Part shown: piece by piece, positions 11,801-21,676 of the stretch
Position numbering within the stretch: the stretch's first letter is position 1
How the letters are laid out: each line of letters opens with the position of its first letter
NCBI RefSeq assembly: GCF_000003195.3
Contig: NC_012873.2
Location: 10,687,894 to 10,751,893 of the forward strand
DNA length: 64,000 nucleotides
Source: Sorghum bicolor
Taxonomy: Eukaryota; Streptophyta; Magnoliopsida; Poales; Poaceae
Reading direction: 5' to 3'
Notes under the pieces: generated by a model
Database searches by the model: none
Told to the model about the DNA's origin: nothing
Seen by the model: only the letters and a program-made list of their open reading frames with translations
Position numbers and translations under genes: made by a program

Positions 11801-12012
11801 TGCGCGGCGGGTGGGCGAATGCGGAAGGGTTAGGGTTTGACGCGGCGGCCGGGTATAAGTACGACCGCGCCCTGGAATTTTGGGCTGCCAGAGCCGCCGT
11901 TTCGGCCTGCGAAATTGGCCCAAAAAATTTCGGGCCCGTTTACTTCCAAAAGGCCAAATTGCAAAATTTTTTGCATTTCGGCCCAAAATTTCGGGAAGTA
12001 AACAAGGCCTGT

Positions 12013-12513
12013 GCCGATGTGGCCTGCACTTTTATCCTGAGGCATACAAAACTTACAGCGTGTATTGAAGAAGCCATGATCTCATGAATAAAGTGGCATC
12101 ACTGAAATATGTGTTTGAACTTTTGCTATGACCTTGGCTCCTTTGGTTGTGCGATGGCACCACTATTTTCACAGTTGAAGTCCAAAGGACTTGGTGCATT
12201 AGGAATGTTATCCAACTTAAAAAGAAACATTATGATCCAAATAACCACCTTGATAAATTCCGAAGTTGTGATGTACTCGTCCTCCCTGAACTTTCCTCGC
12301 TTACCCGTAATCCATTGAGGTAGAACACAAAATCAGATTGCTATTTGTTATCATCTCTATCAGTTTGAAAGCTACCATCAATATAACCACTTATAAACTC
12401 ATCTTCACCACCATAAATCAAGAACACATCCTTATTAGTCTGTCATAAGTACTTTAGAATATTCTTTATAGCTACTCGGTGAGCCACATTGGGGTTAAAT
12501 TGGTACATGCCTA
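12013..12513 (-). pseudogene. Copia retrotransposon RNase H fragment
   Basis: Read on the minus strand from 12513, conceptual translation gives FNPNVAHRVAIKNILKYL, then GEDEFISGYIDGSFQTDRDD, then a segment with WIIMFLFKLDNIPNAPSPLD and NSGAIAQPKEPRS, and finally HFIHEI. This order is the end of reverse transcriptase and the RNase H domain of Ty1/Copia pol. At least two stop codons interrupt it and no other pol domain is present. The Harbinger element at 7837-12009 begins directly at its distal end. Confidence 0.8.
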
Positions 12514-12903
12514 TGTTGATGATGATTTTGTCAACATTTTGGATGGTCGAAAACATCACAAAAGTGTCACATATGAAAGGATATAAGCCAACCATGAATG
12601 GTATAGGTTCAAATAATTTGGTTCCACATGTACTTGCTCTTTATTTAAATGTAGGTACAAAGTGAATGAAAAAAACAAGCTTGGAAGCCCAACTTGACAC
12701 GTTGATCGACCCCAAAGTATGGCCAATTGACCATCCAAAAACATCATGATTATGTGTAATGGTTCTAGAAGCTACATGCAAATATGGGTCTAATTAGCAA
12801 AAATTGACACGTCAGGCAACGATCATATTTTGGCCAGATCAGCTCAACTTTGGTATGAAGTGAGGTCACATTGTCCCACCAAGGAGGTGTGGTCCACTTG
12901 TCA
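12514..12903. other. Spacer between the Copia relic and the solo LTR
   Basis: No ORF or repeat is recognised apart from the last bases, which form the target site of the solo LTR. The closing phrase ccacttgtcatagggctaca (read across the solo LTR) resembles the LTR family at 3963-4330, so this may be older retrotransposon DNA. Confidence 0.3.
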
Positions 12904-12908
12904 TAGGG

Positions 12909-14809
12909 TGAAAGGTCCAAATGGCTAGAGGGGGGTGAATAGCCTATTTAAAATTTCTACAAACTTCACTAAGCAAGTGAGTTAGTAAAACAAATGGAGA
13001 AGCAATTCTAGCACTAGCTCAACTAAGCTATGCAAGCCACCTGTACAAACTAGTACAAGGCTAAACACTAAAGCACAATAACAAGAGAAGGCTAGTTACA
13101 CTCCTAAACAAGAATACTAAACTAAACAAGCTAAACAACTAGCAAGGCATACAAGAAAGTAAAGGAGTGGAGAGTGATTGTTATACCAACGTTGTAGAGT
13201 AGAGATATATCCAACCAATCACTCACAATCACAAGAGAATCCTCGGCAAGAGATGACAAAAGATTTTTACTGAGGTTCACTTGCTTCCCAGCAAGCTAGT
13301 CCTCGTTGTGGCAATACACCCACTTGATGGATCGTGAGCTAATTGGCAATCCAAAGCCAAACCCTCAGCGGGTGCCGCACATCCACTCACAAGATGGGGA
13401 TCCTCCAAGCCACGAGCAATCCACTAGAGTAACCAATTTGCGATCTCCCGCGGGGAAGGCTCAAGAACCCCTCACAAATCACTTGGTGAGGCTCGAAACA
13501 ATCTCCGATCATGAGCTCAACACCTCCGCTGCTCCAAGCCATCTAGGGCGTCGGAAAACACCCAAGAGTAACAAGAAATTCGTAGCAAACTCAAGGATTA
13601 AGTGCCACTAGATGCAACTCTCAAAGCAATGCACTTGAATCTCACTCAATCTTACTAGGATTAGCAATCAAGCAAGGAGATGAGTGGAGGGATTGTTCTC
13701 TAGCTCAATGTATGCCTCAAGTAATCAAATGTGCAAGAATTTACCTCCCAAAGCCAGCCACCTTCTATTTATAAGCCCCCTCAAAGAACTAGTCGTTGGC
13801 CACTTTCACTGGGCTGAAAACGGGGGCACCGGACGCTACCAAGTGATCACCGGACGCTCGACCCCCAGCGTCAGGTGCTCAGGGGTTGGCCACGTGTCCT
13901 TCTTGGATCTTGCGTGTCAGTCCCTAACGGCTACCTGCGAACCACCGGACGCTCTGCAGGTCCACACCGGACGCGACCGGTCCTCAACGGACTAAAACTC
14001 AGGGAGGTATGCAACCTCTCGGGGTCACCAAACGCTGAGCACCGGACCGTCCGGTGCTCGCCGGACTCATACCCAGAGAGGTTTGCAAAAACGTGTGGAC
14101 ACCGGACTCAGAACACCGGACGCTCCAACCTGCGTCCGGTGCCTAACCCTAGCTAAGCCAGGCAGCCTGTACACCGGACGCACAGGCACAGCGTCCGGTG
14201 CTCCTAGGCCAGCGTCCAGTGAGTGTCTCTCAGCGAGAAACACTCCCGCGACTTCTCCAAATTTCCCACCGGCGCAATGGAAAATATACACTTAATTTTC
14301 TCAAAAGTGGCGAATCCCGCCGAGCTTTGTAAAGTGTGCTAACACCACCTCCTTTGTAAAGTGTGCTAACACCAACAAGTGTTCACCACCAAAGTGCACG
14401 TGTGTTAGCATTTCACAAACATTTTCAACAAAGGAGTTAAGTTAGCACTTTACTAGATCCTAATGCATATGCTCAAGATATGGACCTAGTAGCACTTGAT
14501 TCGAGAGATGACCATGATTTCCCCTCTTGATAGTCGGCTATCTATCCTAAACCCGATCAATCACTTCTCTACTCATCTTAGACCGGCAAAAGTAAAACCC
14601 TATGTTTCTACCTTTGCCTTGATAACTTTGCTCCTCGTCTATCACCATGATCTTCACTTCATGCTTCATCCCTTTGTGATCATGTGGCCACCTTTCCATG
14701 CCACCATGCACCTTCATCACATGTGTTGCTATGCCTAACTCAAATCACTTAAACACAAGGCATTAGCAACTTGGTGTCATTAATTACCAAAACCAAACTT
14801 GGGCTTTCA
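12909..14809 (+). mobile_element. Solo LTR, 1901 bp, with 5-bp target site duplication TAGGG
   Basis: The unit starts TGAAAGGTCC and ends GGGCTTTCA, so it has TG...CA ends with short inverted repeats. It is flanked by TAGGG at 12904-12908 and 14810-14814. No internal gag-pol region or second LTR is present, so it is a solo LTR left by LTR-LTR recombination. It opens with ctagaggggggtgaatagcc, a common feature of a monocot LTR group. A truncated copy lies at 2791-3962. I cannot assign Copia or Gypsy from the LTR alone. Confidence 0.85.
13826..14225. repeat. Cluster of CCGGACGCT motifs in both orientations within the solo LTR
   Basis: CCGGACGC and its reverse complement GCGTCCGG recur about ten times in 400 bp, at irregular spacing, with inverted pairs such as those around 14115-14200. 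The same motif occurs in the truncated copy near 3080-3350. It gives the LTR a locally GC-rich, hairpin-prone segment. Function is unknown. Confidence 0.65.
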
Positions 14810-14931
14810 TAGGGCTACAATAGGGGGTCGACCAACCCTCCAACTTCCACCAAACCACTTCATACCCACTCAAGATCAAGAGGAAAGGCCCCACAAGCAA
14901 GGGAATGACCCACCTATCATAGAAGTCCTTT

Positions 14932-15240
14932 TTTAAAAAGCAAAGACTCGTAGCTTTATTATGTCTCAAGTGGATCGTAAAGGTCACAAACCGCTAAAGA
15001 GATTACAAACTCTGGGAGGGGATCAACCCAAACATAGGATTAATCCAGATCCCATAACAGATCATAGCGAGCTAACTCATGTGCACAGACATTACAAGAA
15101 CATGGAACATAACTTACATCAAAAGAAATAAATTGAGTGTCTAGTAGAAATTTAGCTTATCTAAACAGAGTACCTCCAACGGAAAGACAATCTAAGAGCC
15201 TCTACCTTTTCTATTCAAGGTGCATGGAGATTCCATTTTT
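14932..15240 (-). pseudogene. LINE (non-LTR retrotransposon) 3' end with RNase H C-terminus
   Basis: On the minus strand the frame reads DVSYVPCSCNVCAHELARY, then YVWVDPLPEFV, which is the typical end of the RNase H domain of plant L1-type LINEs (VPRS-N-AHELA and a DPLPEFV motif). It is followed by aataaagctac and a short A-rich tail at about 14932-14940. A stop codon lies between the two motifs. The element is 5'-truncated, as most LINE copies are. Confidence 0.7.
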
Positions 15241-16329
15241 TATAAAAATATCATAAAACCATAGTGCCACATACTCAATGGTGAGACAAAATTTCCTACC
15301 AAATCCAGATGCTATGTTCATACATGTTCAAAACCTTCTAAGTATGCTACTTGTACTTATGTTGAGTTTAGTCAAACTTTATTGACCCTTGTTGAGAATT
15401 TTGTCATGTTCCCAAGATCATGATCACGTACACGCCACGTATACATGTTGCTTATACACTAGAAGTACATAAAAACATGCCTTTCAAATCCATCAAATAA
15501 ATGCTCAATATTCCTTTGGTGTTATCTCTCCCTAAAATTTGCTGGAGAGAATGTGCTCCAATATTCACAAAACATGCCTTTCACATTGCATATATTGCAA
15601 AAGATACATGGGATATGAAAAAAATGTAAAAAAAAACTAAATGGATGTTTGAAAGTCCAAGCATAGAAAAAAATGATGAATGAGCGAAAGAAGGCTCATG
15701 CATTGAAAAAATGAGAAAAAGAAAAGTTAGTCATGTCTCAAAACAATTATAAGTTATAAAGAGAGAGATCATGCCTGCTAAGGAGTACAATAAAGTTTAT
15801 CATCATGTTCCACACATGCACATCTTGGTCTAGGATTATGATATTTTTCTTCTTGGATTCTTGTTTTGACTTTACAATATATGCAATGCTAGTATGCTAT
15901 CATGTTTATCCTATCCGAGCTCCACATAAACCATTCAGAAATAGGAAGAAACAAAAGAAAGCAAAACAATGCTATGCCTTGGTAAGGAATCATATACCAT
16001 TCAGCGATCTGAGAGTACCATTTGAGGAGTATAAATGAACTATGGTTTTTCTTGTGAAAACTTTTTCTAAAAAGACTAAATGTTACTAAGATGTGATTTG
16101 GGAAGATGATTTTGCTTCGAAAACTATTCCATTTTTCAACTGATAAAAGATATATATTAGTCAATGCCAAATATCCTACCCGTAAAATGCTGGTGCTACG
16201 ATGATCAGACACGTAATATACATAATGCATGTGTACTGTATCGTTTGGCTCACATTGGTGGTTCTTAGTATCTTATATGTACCTGAGAAATGTGTAAAAA
16301 GAAGCTTGATTATCCTAGCTTACAGTACC
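15241..16329. other. AT-rich spacer without recognised features
   Basis: Low-complexity A-rich stretches (15600-15770) and short ORFs with no recognisable domain. No gene, RNA or transposon end could be supported. Confidence 0.3.
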
Positions 16330-16485
16330 AAAATAGTGAAAAACATTTAACAGAGGCAGTAGAAATTTAAAATATTTCAAATCTAAAAATTATTAATAAT
16401 AGATGCAGTAGAACTGGAAGACGGGATACCCATCGTCTTTAAAAATACAAAACCACCGTCTCTGTTAATTGTTCATGTAGTAGTG
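16330..16485. mobile_element. CACTA transposon terminus, one end only
   Basis: The segment ends in atgtagtagtg, whose complement begins CACTACTACA as CACTA termini do. Just inside are motifs of the CCGTCTCTGTTAA and CAGAGGCAGTAGAAATTT type that resemble grass CACTA subterminal repeats. No opposite end is seen within range, so this may be a fragment. Confidence 0.4.
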
Positions 16486-18043
16486 ATAACGCATTAGGAA
16501 AAAACTCCATCGAACTAGGTAGGTTCATCTCTTTAAAAGTGGCCTAGCTGAAAGCCTGAAATCCACTGAAACGTAGCCGGTTTCTCAAAACCCACTGAAG
16601 ATAAAATGCAACCGTTGGTTGGTAGCCGCCTTTCCACATCCTACACTCTTGGTCATTATATTGTCCAAACCTGATCTATTGCTGTGAGTTTCGACCGCCA
16701 CGTAGGCTCCTACGTCCTTAGTTCTGTCTCCATCGTATAAAATAGCTCTTCCGCGACGTGACATCCAACCTCCAAGTGCAGCGAATTTGAAACCTAGCTT
16801 GGAATTGATAGATCCATTTTTATGTATATATCTTCAGAAATTGTACTCCGTCCGTATTGAGTTGCTTGTTGTATTGACTCCATATGAACATAGCACGAAG
16901 GCAATTGAACTTTGCTATTCGAGATAGTTTGTCCCTGTTTAATGTTGTCCGTCTGTCTCTTTTTAACTTAATTAACGCCAGTACCGAATTGGCAATCAGT
17001 TGGACATATGGCAAAAGAAATACCTATACAACAGCTATGTGCAAACAAAGATCAACTTTCTGGAATCGACATTTGTTCAGTAGCAGCCACATCTACAAAA
17101 TTAGCTCAGTAGCTAGCCAGGCTTATATATATAGAAACAGATAGATAAATCCAGGTTGCATATGGCCGACAAGATAAAGTCCGAAATTCGAAAAATTAGA
17201 ACCACAAACAGGATAATGCAACATGGGCACGTTTCATGTTTTAAGATATTCTTAACTAACTGAATCGTTTGCCATCTTTGTGTTTGCCTTCTCCCATCTT
17301 ATCGGCCCTAAAATACATAATCTGACGCTCATGGGAAAGACCTATCCGGTTATTAATTTATTACTCCAGTAGCTAAATGCGCAACTTGTACGGCTCTTGC
17401 TGCTCAAAATGGCAACTGGGAAGAACACATGTACTTCAGCCTTCAGATTCAGATAAATTAAAATGACCAAGATGTTGTCATATTTAACTAGTCCTTCACA
17501 TTTGAGACTTGAGAACTTTCCGCAGATCATTAAATTTGTTCCACATCGGGATCGATGTTGTGGAGCGTGAAGGTAACACAAACACTAGATATTTCTTCGT
17601 GCAGATTTTTTTTGCATTAAGCAGAACTGCAGAGTTACTCCTATTTCACATCAGTCAGTAGTTTTCAGCTTCACCTTTAATTTAACCTGGAGACTTTTAC
17701 TTGCAGACAGCAGTGGTGAGAGACCATGAGCAGCTGTTGCTAGCTGCTCCTTATGGATAGGCATCATGTTATTGTCCACTTGCTCTGGATGGATGCCCCT
17801 GGCCCAGTTCTGCCTAATTCCCATATGTCCCCATCATCACTCAAATAATTTTGCTCCATCTCTTCGTTTTCTTGCAATCTTGGCAAATCTGAACAATTCC
17901 ACAAGTCAACTTCAACAGGATGAAGAATCCGGAGGCGCCGCCGCAGGTATGTGTGTTGGTACACAGAAATACAGAAACCTTCTGATGAGTGATGACTACG
18001 ATACTTCACTGTTTGTGACAACCAAACAGTATTGTTAGGATAG
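16486..18043. other. Spacer; only a Stowaway-like fragment recognised
   Basis: Near 16847 the string tactccgtccgtattgagtt looks like one end of a Stowaway-like element. The rest contains only short ORFs on both strands (longest about 100 codons) without recognisable domains. A real exon cannot be excluded around 17340-17580 or 17760-18070, but nothing positive supports one. Confidence 0.3.
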
Positions 18044-18300
18044 GCAGGTTTGCTCGACAATCTAGGCATGTTTAGAATAGGCAGGTTGTATTAGTAATTG
18101 TTAGGATTCAGTTGAAGTCGGTATTGAACCGTAGTATACAATACTTCATCCAAAAAAAAGTATGCAATTCTCACCTTTTATTGAACAAGTCAAACAATAT
18201 CACATTTTAACTAAAATTTATACAAGAAAGTAGAAAAATTTATCAAATATCAATTAAGTATCATTAGATTAATTACAATCCAATTAGAGACATAAACTTA

Positions 18301-18535
18301 CTCCCTCTGTCCCTTTTTAATTGTCGCCGTTGGTGTACGTGCCAAAAGTTTGACTCGATTTGTAGAAAATACGTGCAATATTTGTATCTCCAAATAAATT
18401 TATTAAAAAACTAGATTTAAAGATCTTTCTAATGATACTAATTATGTATTATAAATATTAATACTTTTAAATATATAATTGTCAGTAGTTGTTTTTCGGG
18501 AAGCGCAAACGACAATTAAAAAGGGACGGAGAGAG
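18301..18535. mobile_element. Stowaway-like MITE with TA duplication
   Basis: Terminal repeats CTCCCTCTGTCCCTTTTTAA and its near-complement at 18512-18535 (ending AAAAAGGGACGGAGAGAG) are almost perfect over 24 bp. TA flanks both ends (18299-18300 and 18536-18537). It is 235 bp, AT-rich and noncoding, fitting a Tc1/mariner-type MITE. Confidence 0.85.
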
Positions 18536-18546
18536 TATATCTTATA

Positions 18547-18785
18547 CTCTCTTTTGTATAGGATTTAGAAGTCATTTTGGACAAAGTTTGGATTAAACAT
18601 TAGAAATATAAATCATCATTAACTTTTAAATTATTGATTTTATAAATATAAAAATATATAAAAAATACTTTTATAAAAATATATATCAGTTTTCTTAAAT
18701 ATTTTTATAAAAATAAGAGGTCAAAGTTCTGTTTTGGAGACCGTGTCGTTATCCTAAACGACATCTAAATCATATCCGGAGGGAG
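18547..18785. mobile_element. Second Stowaway-like MITE with TA duplication
   Basis: The left end CTCTCTTTTGTATAGGATTT pairs with the complement of the right end, which reads CTCCCTCCGGATATGATTTA. TA flanks at 18545-18546 and 18786-18787. It lies only 11 bp from the previous element. Confidence 0.75.
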
Positions 18786-19139
18786 TATTTTTAATCATCA
18801 CAAGCATTCAATCTCACCAGCTTCTAAAACAACTTATAGAAAATGTAAATATAAGAGATCTGGTGAAGATGCTCTAACTGTTTTACAATCGCATCTGGAT
18901 GTATAGAACATACAATGCCTGCAGAATTTTTTTTGCCCCCACGGCCAATGTATAGAGGACAAAAAAAAATAGCCACAACCTTAGATGGTGCCGAAAACCA
19001 AATAAGTATAAGAAGAAATAAAAATCAAATTTTACTTAGCAAATGGCAAAAATATAGATCCCTAGTGAAAACCTATTAATTAGTAAAATTTTAAACTACA
19101 CAACGAGAAGATTTAAACGTGAATATAGTCAACAATAAT

Positions 19140-19372
19140 GAGCCTCTTTAGTTTGTAACCCTCAAAAGTTTTTGGATACTATAATACATGTGTAATTATA
19201 GCAATTAGTGTCTAATCATAGACTAACTAGGCTCAAAAGATTTGTCTTGAAAAATAAATGTAAATTGTGTAATTAGTTATTTTTTATCTATATTTAATGT
19301 TTCATGCGTGTGTCCAAACATTCGATAAGATGGGATGAGAAGTTTTTGGATGAGAATTAAATAAGGCTTGTC
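19140..19372. mobile_element. Tourist-like MITE of the GGCCTTGTTTAG family, diverged
   Basis: Internal landmarks of the family are present: actaactaggctcaaaagat, tgtgtaattagttatttttt, ctatatttaatgtttcatg and cattcgataagatggga. Its ends are degraded (gagcctctttagtttg and ataaggcttgtc). Confidence 0.7.
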
Positions 19373-19382
19373 ACTATGCTTA

Positions 19383-19613
19383 GGGCCTTGTTTAGTTCCT
19401 TGGGTGAAAAGATTTTGGGTACTGCAACACTTTCGTTTGTATTTAATATTTATTTTCTAACCATAGATTAATTAGGCTAAAAAAATTCATCTTACAATTA
19501 TAGACAAACTGTATAGTTAGTTTTTTTATCTATATTTAATGCTTCATACATGTGCCACAAGATTGATGAGAAGTCTTAAAAAAAATTTAGATTTTAGTGT
19601 AACTAAACAAGCC
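19383..19613. mobile_element. Tourist-like MITE of the GGCCTTGTTTAG family
   Basis: Starts GGGCCTTGTTTAGTTCC and ends CTAAACAAGCCC, with the internal landmarks gcaacactttcgtttgtatt and ctatatttaatgcttcat. It directly follows the preceding copy in the same orientation. Confidence 0.8.
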
Positions 19614-19724
19614 CTCAAGGCTGACAGTCATTCAGCAGTGTTTTTCTCTCACAATAAATCAGCCAACAATAATTTCTGTTATAGCTTGTCAGCCAAATGA
19701 ACAATGATCTCCAAATCCATGTGC

Positions 19725-19778
19725 ATTCGAACCCCCAACACTGTGGTTCATAGCCACGTGCTCTAATCCTACAGGCTC
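19725..19778 (-). pseudogene. Plastid trnR-ACG fragment inserted in nuclear DNA
   Basis: On the minus strand the 54 bases closely follow the plastid tRNA-Arg(ACG) gene: GCCTGTAG, then GATTAGAGCACGTGGCTA, AACCAC and GTTGGGGGTTCGAAT. Six bases of the D-arm are missing and the 3' acceptor arm is absent, so it cannot make a tRNA. Three differences from the plastid sequence are C-to-T or G-to-A changes at CpG positions, including the anticodon (ACG now reads ATG). The comparison is with the plastid gene as I know it, not an alignment. The duplicated counterpart at 21260-21306 lacks this insert; about 138 bp is extra in this unit, so the organelle insertion may extend to about 19870. Confidence 0.7.
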
Positions 19779-20189
19779 ACCCCATCTCCACTGGATCTCT
19801 TCCCGGAGATATAAAAAAAATCTTCTTCTCCTTAGCCATTTTATTTCGGGTTAAGAAGATGGAAAATCGTCTTTCTCTCTAGTTCCACATCCGTGTGCTC
19901 AGTACTGCCACTCCAACCCTTTAGCACTCCCAGGATAGAAGAATGCAGGCCAACCGCACCATTCGTGGGAACAAAAGCCCGCCCTCTCTCATCAGCCTTT
20001 CTCCATCCATGAATAGACGGGTGGCAGGTTTGCTCGACAGAACAAGGCAAAATTTGGAATAGACGGGTTGCTTCGTTAATTAAGTGGCTTCAGTTGAAGT
20101 CCGTACTGAATCCTAGTCCTATCCACATTCAAACATGCATGACTTTAAAAAATAAAACATGCATGTTATACTATACTATACTATAATAT

Positions 20190-20640
20190 ACTTCCTCCAT
20201 CAGTCCATCCTAAAAGCAATGCAGTTTTTGTTTTTTAAGAAGCCAAATAAATTTTAAGTTTATCAAAATCTATGAAAAAGTTTACCAACATGTACGATAT
20301 CAAATATGTATATCTGAGTTGATTATAGAATATATTTTTATTATAATATATTTGAAAAAAACATATATTTTGATATTATTTTCTATAAACTTAGTTAAAT
20401 CGTTTTGGACAAAATTTTGGTCAAACATTAAGAATATAAATTATAGATAACTTTCTAGTTGTTGAGTTTGACAATGTGGAAACTATATGAACAGATTTGT
20501 CTTGAAACATATTTTTATAAAAATATACATATATCACTTTTTGATAAATATTTTTATAAAGACAAAAAATCAAAGTTATACTTTAGAGACCGTGCCGCTA
20601 TCCAAAACAACTTTACTTTTTTAGTATTAAGGGAGTATGT
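20190..20640. mobile_element. Stowaway-like MITE remnant, long
   Basis: It begins cttcctccatcagtccatcc and ends ttagtattaagggagta, with internal phrases (cattttggacaaaatttgg type, gagaccgtgccgctatcc) shared with the element at 18547-18785. It occupies the corresponding position in duplication unit 2. The ends are decayed. Confidence 0.55.
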
Positions 20641-20895
20641 TGTTCCATGCTTATGACTAAAACACACTAAGAGGTATGGATGAGATGCGGCAATCTAAGG
20701 GCAGACTCAGTAGTGAATTTCAAGCACATTTTTAAAGAAAAAACTGGCAATCTAGAGTTAAACGCAGTTACCAAAAACTGTCACATCATCTTTTTTGTTG
20801 TTAGTAATTGTGCCAATGAGTTTGATCCTGATAAAACACTATGAAACTCTCCATCTCTTTATAATTAGTATGCCAAGTCATCAAATTTACTGACG

Positions 20896-21004
20896 CCCGT
20901 TCGCTTGTCTTATTAGTCGTATTTTTTCTACTAGCCAAACAATGTTTTTCTCTCATGATAAATCAGCGAACAGTATTTTCAGCTATGATTTTTCAGACCA
21001 ACGA
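20896..21004. mobile_element. Short MITE of the 'ttctctc..aaatcagc' family
   Basis: The sequence cgttcgcttgtcttattag near the start and a complementary-type end (tcagaccaacgag) enclose aatgtttttctctcatgata and aatcagcgaacagtatttt. A related fragment lies at 19630-19702. This is a common grass MITE pattern; superfamily not assigned. Confidence 0.5.
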
Positions 21005-21676
21005 GACTTTTTGCATGTAGATGTGTAGAGAACTTACGTGTAGAGTTTTTTTCCCATGCTCAATATATAGAGAATTAAAAAATAGCGACAATCCAATGAA
21101 TTGAAAAAAAATCAAAATATTCATAACAACTGTGAGAATATAGGTAATTTTAACACCTACCCAACAAGAAGATTTGAACATGAATGTAATTAACAGTAAT
21201 CCCACCAAGTTACGATGCCTAGGTAGGTGAATGTAGGTATCAATGATGAGGTCAATCTTGATCTCCAAATCGATGTGCCCTTTTTCCAGATCCAAATCAC
21301 CAAATCCGTGTGCTGCTCAGTGCTCACTGCCACTCCAATAGGCAACCGCACCATTCGTGGCAACAAAAGCCCGCCCAGACTCATCAGCAGCCTGTCTCCA
21401 TCTCCATCTCCATCCATGAGCAGTGAGAAGCACACCAAACCACAGTTAATTAATCACTTAATCCTCACTCTAATCTCCGACATGATCACGATCCACAGCT
21501 ATACAAGCCTCCTGAGCATTCCAGACCACCAATCCGAGCCCCACCATTACTCCCATAACAATTCCCTGCTCGCACCAACCCGGCGACCAGCAGAGCTTGC
21601 TGCTTGCCCAAGAACCGCGCGCCACGACGCTCTGCCTTGGCAAGGCATCCCTAATCTGGTAGCTGACAGCCAACTA

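Larger units (their letters stand above)
7837..12009 (-). mobile_element. PIF/Harbinger DNA transposon, near-complete (4173 bp)
   Basis: The left end starts GGCCTTGTTTAGTTCC and the right end, read on the minus strand, starts GGCCTTGTTTACTTCC. These form a terminal inverted repeat of about 16 bp with a diverged extension sharing TTTTGCAATTT-type sequence. The trinucleotide TGT flanks both ends (7834-7836 and 12010-12012), giving the 3-bp duplication size of the superfamily, although its usual preference is TTA or TAA. Inside are the two genes expected of an autonomous element, both on the minus strand: a Myb/SANT-like ORF1 (9810-11611) and a DDE transposase (8321-9494). The transposase appears intact; ORF1 has one frameshift. 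The left flank is plain spacer and the right flank a Copia relic. Confidence 0.85.
18044..21420 (+). repeat. Ancient tandem direct duplication upstream of the second ATL gene
   Basis: Unit 1 (18044-20016) and unit 2 (20024-21420) share ordered landmarks: gcaggtttgctcgaca at 18044/20024, ttcagttgaagtc at 18107/20089, gaagattt with following gtgaat or atgaat at 19107/21168, gatctccaaatc at 19706/21260, ccgcaccattcgtgg at 19954/21346, and ccatccatga at 20003/21410. Unit 1 is longer because of MITE insertions and an organelle DNA fragment. Unit 2 abuts the ATL leader, so the duplicated DNA is or was promoter-proximal sequence. The two copies are strongly diverged between landmarks. Confidence 0.75.

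Noticed and set aside
11102..11986. Full 294-codon minus-strand ORF as a single protein
   Set aside because: It runs through the tandem repeat, the leader and into intron 1; only 11611-11144 fits ORF1 exon 1.
21227..21676. In-frame 150-codon N-terminal extension of the second ATL protein
   Set aside because: It lies in the duplicated, transposon-rich leader and has noncoding composition; the ATL module starts after 21677.
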